A DNA stretch of 34,984 bases, from the NCBI RefSeq assembly GCF_003579925.1, contig NZ_QUAL01000044.1, forward strand, positions 7,071 through 42,054. Reading direction: 5' to 3'. The notes beneath the pieces are model-generated. The model was not told the origin of the DNA. It made no database searches and saw only the letters and a list, made by a program, of their open reading frames with translations. This DNA comes from Jiangella rhizosphaerae. Lineage in GTDB: Bacteria > Actinomycetota > Actinomycetes > Jiangellales > Jiangellaceae. Shown here piece by piece: positions 31,614-34,984 of the stretch. The position numbers and the translations under genes are program-made. Every line of letters begins with the position of its first letter. The stretch's first letter is position 1.

Positions 31614-34556
31614 TCAGGAGGCGGCGGTGTCGAGCAGGCCGTCGCGGTGGGCGATGGCGGCCGCCTCGCCCCGGCCCGAGGCGCCCAGCTTGGCGAGAAT
31701 GTTCGACACGTGCACGCTGGCGGTCTTGGCGCTGATGAACAACTCTTCGCCGATCTCGCGGTTGCTGCGCCCGGCCGCGACCAGCCGGAGCACCTCGTGC
31801 TCGCGCACCGTCAGGCCGGACGGCGCGGGCGGTGCGGGGACGCCGGAGACGAGTGGCAGCTGGGCCCGCCGCGAGAAGGCGCCGATCCAGCCGCGGAACA
31901 GCCCGGCGCCCAGGGCGTCGGCCGCGGCGGCGGCCTGGCGCAGCGCGTCGAGCGCTCCGTCGCGGTCGCCGGCGGCGACGAGAGCCTGGCCGAGCCGATA
32001 GCCGGCGTACGGGACCAGGTGGACCGGCCCCTCGGCCGCCCGCAACGCCGCCAGCGCGCGCTCCCACGTCTCGGCGTCGGTGCCGCCGCGTCCGGCCAGC
32101 TCGGCGTCGATCAGCACGGTCCACACGCCGACGGGCCAGCCGCGGGCCGCCTGCTCGGTGAGCGCGCGCAGCCAGGCAGCGTCGGACGCGAAGCCGTCGT
32201 CGCCGCCGGCGGCGCGGATGCGCGCGCCCAGCGCCTGCGCCCCGGCGAAGGCCAGCGGCAGGTCGTAGCCGGGCACCGCGGCGTCGGGGTGCGCCCCGAT
32301 CTCGCCGGTGACGGTGGCCCAGGCGCGCTCGGCGTCGTCCAGCGCGAGGGCGACGTCGGCCTCGAGGCGCGCCACCAGCCGGCTGTCCTGCGGCAGCACG
32401 ACGCGGCGGGTCATGCCGGCTCGCAGCCGCTCGACCGCCGCGGCCGCCGCGTCGACGTCGCCCCGCCACAGGCCGAGCCAGGCCTGCAGGCCGATCATGT
32501 GCCGCTCGTGGTTGGGCGGCGGCACGAGCTCGAGGCCGCGTTCGATCATCCGCTCGGCCCGCTCCCAGTCGCCCAGCGCCAGCATCGGCTCGGCGGCGTT
32601 GCCGGCCAGCACCACGCCGGAGGTGCGCTTGCGGCCGCGCTTGCGGGCGTGCTCGTAGCCCTCGGTGGCGACGTCGACGGCGTCGCGGTAGCGGCCGAGC
32701 AGGGTGTAGGCGTCGGAGAGGTTGACGAAGTAGCGGTGCAGGTGGTCGGGATCGGCGGTGGCGGTGGGGCCGGCGAGGCGCAGCTCGGCCAGCGCCTTGT
32801 CGGCGTCGCCCATGTGCACCCACGCCGTGCCCCGGGTGATCTGCGCGGACGCGACGATGCGCTCGAGCCCGGCGGCCGACGCGACCTGCTCGGCCTCGTC
32901 GGCGATGACCAGGCATTCGTCGAACCGCCAGTCGAGCATGAGCATGGTGGCCAGCCAGTCCAGGGCCTCGGCCCGCTGCACCGACGGCTCGGCCGGGATG
33001 AGCTCGCGCGCCTCCATGAGCGCCTCGATGGCGCCGTGGCGGCCGAGCCGGTTCTTCACGTTGCCCTGCAGCGCCAGCAGCCAGCCGGCCCGGGCGGGGT
33101 CGGCCGCGCGGTCGACCAGCCGCAGTGCCTCTTTGACCAGCGACAAGGTGCGCTCGAAGTCGCCGGCGGCGTAGGCCTCGGTGGCCGCGCGGATGAGGAC
33201 GTCGAGGCGGTCGCTGCCGGCCACCTGCTCGGGCTCGGCGACCTGGTCCCACAGCTCCAGCGCCCGCTCGAGCAGCTGCTGAGCGGTGGCGTGGGCGTAG
33301 CTGCGGACCAGTTCGTCGGCGGCTGTCAGCGACCAGGCGAACGCGCGCTCGACGTCGTGGGCGGAGTACCAGTGGTGCGCCACCTCGGCCGCCGTGGGCG
33401 TGTTGGGCATCAGCTCGGGGTGCGCCTCGAGCGCCTGCGCGTAGCGGGCATGCATGCGGGCGTGCTCGCCCGGCAGCATGTCGTCGTGCAGCGCCTCGCG
33501 CAGCAGCGCGTGCCGGAACGCGTAGCCGTCGCCGTCGACGACGATGACGCCGGCCGAGACGGCCTCGCGCAACGCGGTCTCCAGCGGACCGGACTGCTCG
33601 TCGGCGACGATCTCGAGCACGGAATGGTCGACGCGGTTGCCGGCCGCCGACATGAGCCGCAGCAGCCGCTGGGTCTCCTCGGACAGCGGCTCGACCCGGA
33701 CCAGCAGCAGGTCGCGCAGCGAGCCCGGCAGCTCGGCGCAGCCGCCGTCGGCGTGCGCGAGCTCCTCGACGAAGAACGGGATGCCCTCGCTGCGCTTGAT
33801 GACGCGGTCGACGTGGGCGCGCTCGGGCGGCCGGCCGAGCAGCTCGCGCAGCTGCTGCACGACCTCGTCGGCGTCGAGCCGGGGCAGCTCGATGCGGCGC
33901 ACCTGGCGCAGGCGGTCGAGCTCGGCCAGCAGCGGACGCAGCGGGTGGCCGCGGTGCAGCTCGTCGGAGCGGTAGGTGGCGAGCAGCATCAACTGGGCGT
34001 CGCGCACGCCGCGCACCAGGAAGCGCAGCAGGTCGCGCGTCGGGCTGTCGGCCCACTGCAGGTCCTCGAGCACCACGACCAGCGGGCGGTCGGCCGCCAC
34101 CCGCTCGAACAGCGACGTGACCACCTCGTACAGCCGGCCGCGGCCCTCGGGCCCCTCGGCCGGCGCGACCCCCAGCTCGGGCACCAGCCCGGCCAGTGTC
34201 TCGCCGCCGGGGCCGGCCAGCTCGAGCAGCCGCTGCGCCCCGAACTCGGCGTGCAACCCGCGCAGCGCGCCGACCAGCGGCGCGAAGGCCGGCCCCTCGC
34301 CGTCGAGCGGGACGGACTGCCCGGCGACGGTGCGCGTGCCGGCCGCGGCCACCTCGGCCACGAACTCCTCGGCCAGGCGGGTCTTGCCGATGCCGGCCTC
34401 GCCCCCGACGAGGACGGTGACCGGCTCACCCGCGCACGCGACGGCATGCGCCGCCCGGAGGTCGGCGAGCTGCGCTTCCCTTCCGACGAGGCCAGTGGTG
34501 CGGGTGACGTGAACGACCACGTCATTCATCCTGCCACCCGCCACCGACAGCCCCAT
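31614..34556 (-). CDS. Large ATP-binding LuxR-family regulator (LAL type)
   Basis: A 980-residue regulator of the MalT/LAL class. The N-terminal ATPase begins with TTGLVGREAQLADL, with Walker A GGEAGIGKT (51-59) and Walker B VVVLEDLQWAD. The middle, about 400-900, is helical and TPR-like. The C-terminal LuxR helix-turn-helix is LTVREHEVLRLVAAGRSNRE, then SAKTASVHVSNILAKLG. Such proteins activate catabolic or secondary-metabolite genes on sensing a ligand and ATP. The start at 34556 has GGAAGGA about 7 bases upstream; MNDVVV at 34529 is an alternative. It converges with the sugar locus, and its target is unknown. Confidence 0.93.
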   Translation of the reverse strand: MGLSVAGGRMNDVVVHVTRTTGLVGREAQLADLRAAHAVACAGEPVTVLVGGEAGIGKTRLAEEFVAEVAAAGTRTVAGQSVPLDGEGPAFAPLVGALRGLHAEFGAQRLLELAGPGGETLAGLVPELGVAPAEGPEGRGRLYEVVTSLFERVAADRPLVVVLEDLQWADSPTRDLLRFLVRGVRDAQLMLLATYRSDELHRGHPLRPLLAELDRLRQVRRIELPRLDADEVVQQLRELLGRPPERAHVDRVIKRSEGIPFFVEELAHADGGCAELPGSLRDLLLVRVEPLSEETQRLLRLMSAAGNRVDHSVLEIVADEQSGPLETALREAVSAGVIVVDGDGYAFRHALLREALHDDMLPGEHARMHARYAQALEAHPELMPNTPTAAEVAHHWYSAHDVERAFAWSLTAADELVRSYAHATAQQLLERALELWDQVAEPEQVAGSDRLDVLIRAATEAYAAGDFERTLSLVKEALRLVDRAADPARAGWLLALQGNVKNRLGRHGAIEALMEARELIPAEPSVQRAEALDWLATMLMLDWRFDECLVIADEAEQVASAAGLERIVASAQITRGTAWVHMGDADKALAELRLAGPTATADPDHLHRYFVNLSDAYTLLGRYRDAVDVATEGYEHARKRGRKRTSGVVLAGNAAEPMLALGDWERAERMIERGLELVPPPNHERHMIGLQAWLGLWRGDVDAAAAAVERLRAGMTRRVVLPQDSRLVARLEADVALALDDAERAWATVTGEIGAHPDAAVPGYDLPLAFAGAQALGARIRAAGGDDGFASDAAWLRALTEQAARGWPVGVWTVLIDAELAGRGGTDAETWERALAALRAAEGPVHLVPYAGYRLGQALVAAGDRDGALDALRQAAAAADALGAGLFRGWIGAFSRRAQLPLVSGVPAPPAPSGLTVREHEVLRLVAAGRSNREIGEELFISAKTASVHVSNILAKLGASGRGEAAAIAHRDGLLDTAAS

Positions 34557-34589
34557 CCGAATGTCCTTCCAGCTGACCCGTCCCCCCGC

Positions 34590-34760
34590 TCAGGCCGTCC
34601 GGGCCCGGCTGCGCGCCGTGGCGGCGGCCTTGCGGCCGGCCGTGCGCTTGGCCGCGGCCAGCGCCTGCCGGACGAGCCCGTCCCTGCGTGCGTCGGCCTG
34701 GAATTCGCGCGACCTCTGGTCGTGGACGATCCGTGCCGCGTAGTCCCCGTGGATGCTCAT
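34590..34760 (-). CDS. Small basic hypothetical protein
   Basis: A 56-residue protein starting MSIHGDYAARIVHDQRSREF and ending in an Ala/Lys/Arg-rich tail. GAGGAG lies 9 bases upstream of the ATG at 34758-34760. An upstream in-frame start at 34805 is less likely, because codon bias is weak there. Short proteins with this aromatic start and basic tail are frequent in actinomycetes and have no known function. It precedes the LAL regulator by 33 bases in the same direction. Confidence 0.65.
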   Translation of the reverse strand: MSIHGDYAARIVHDQRSREFQADARRDGLVRQALAAAKRTAGRKAAATARSRARTA

Positions 34761-34883
34761 GATGCTCGGCTCCTCGCCATACTCGTGCGTTCTGTCATCG
34801 AGCATGGTTCTGAGGCGCCGTGTGACGCATCGGGAGACTGCCGCATTGTGGCCGCCCGGTGTCGTCTAAGGCGGTCTGAGGCA

Positions 34884-34896
34884 CCACCTAAGGTGG
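34884..34896. repeat. Short palindrome CCACCT-A-AGGTGG
   Basis: A perfect 6-base inverted repeat around one A, within a run of TAAGG/TGAGG-like repeats (34867-34910), between the small basic gene and the transposase fragment. It may belong to an insertion-sequence edge or be a regulatory site. Little more can be said. Confidence 0.35.
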
Positions 34897-34921
34897 GCTG
34901 AGCGGCCTAGGGCGCGTCTCC

Positions 34922-34984
34922 TTATTGGCGTAGCCAGATGGTGACGGCGGCGAGCACGATGCCTCCGCGGTAGGTGAGGGCGAG
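34922..34984 (-). CDS. C-terminal end of a probable IS5-type transposase (partial)
   Basis: The last 20 codons of a gene entering from beyond the window read LALTYRGGIVLAAVTIWLRQ and end in TAA at 34922-34924. This Leu-Ala-x-Thr-Tyr-Arg-Gly-Gly-hydrophobic ending is typical of DDE transposases of actinobacterial IS5-like elements. The assignment rests on this short tail alone. The element's end should lie within about 20-60 bases past the stop, near 34870-34915. Confidence 0.5.
   Translation of the reverse strand, partial: LALTYRGGIVLAAVTIWLRQ

Overview
The window is from the chromosome of a high-GC actinobacterium. Third codon positions are almost all G or C, GTG starts are common, and the gene order nei1 - rpiB - mycothiol-linked thioredoxin-fold reductase | pepN matches the order I recall at Rv2464c-Rv2467 of Mycobacterium tuberculosis. 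A Jiangella-like or other soil actinomycete is plausible, but the genus cannot be fixed from sequence reading alone. No rRNA, tRNA or CRISPR array was seen.

Region 1 (1-6.1 kb) is housekeeping and stress: a membrane SpoIIE-type phosphatase, a DNA glycosylase, RpiB, a reductase behind an exact SigR/SigH-type promoter, and aminopeptidase N. Region 2 (6.1-10.1 kb) is accessory: an IclR regulator with a perfect palindrome upstream, two hairpin repeats, an LLM flavin oxidoreductase coupled to an amidase, and a relic of a nucleoside deaminase. Region 3 (10.1-15.1 kb) has a two-gene unit of a membrane M48 peptidase and a soluble VirD4/TraG-like ATPase, a decayed SGNH hydrolase, and a DAHP synthase behind a leader peptide (Tyr-Pro-Tyr-Phe) with a terminator, which reads as a ribosome-mediated attenuator.

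Region 4 (15.1-31.5 kb) is the centre of interest: a carbohydrate-utilisation locus. One arm (minus strand) encodes an enolase-superfamily dehydratase, a DapA-family aldolase/lyase and a DUF624 (YesL-like) membrane protein. The other arm (plus strand) encodes an IclR regulator, a sugar-type ABC importer without its own ATPase, a 1573-residue Tat-exported multidomain protein and a second enolase-superfamily enzyme. After an inserted methionine aminopeptidase come an SDR, a galactonate-dehydratase-like enzyme and a uronate-dehydrogenase-like enzyme. The simplest reading is that an acidic polysaccharide is cut outside the cell by the large protein, the products are imported, and uronic acids are oxidised to aldaric or aldonic acids, dehydrated and split. 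A similar 20-base motif lies in both divergent promoter regions of the locus and may be the IclR operator.

Region 5 (31.6-35 kb) has a large LuxR-type ATPase regulator (LAL family), a small basic protein, and the last 20 codons of a probable IS transposase at the window edge.
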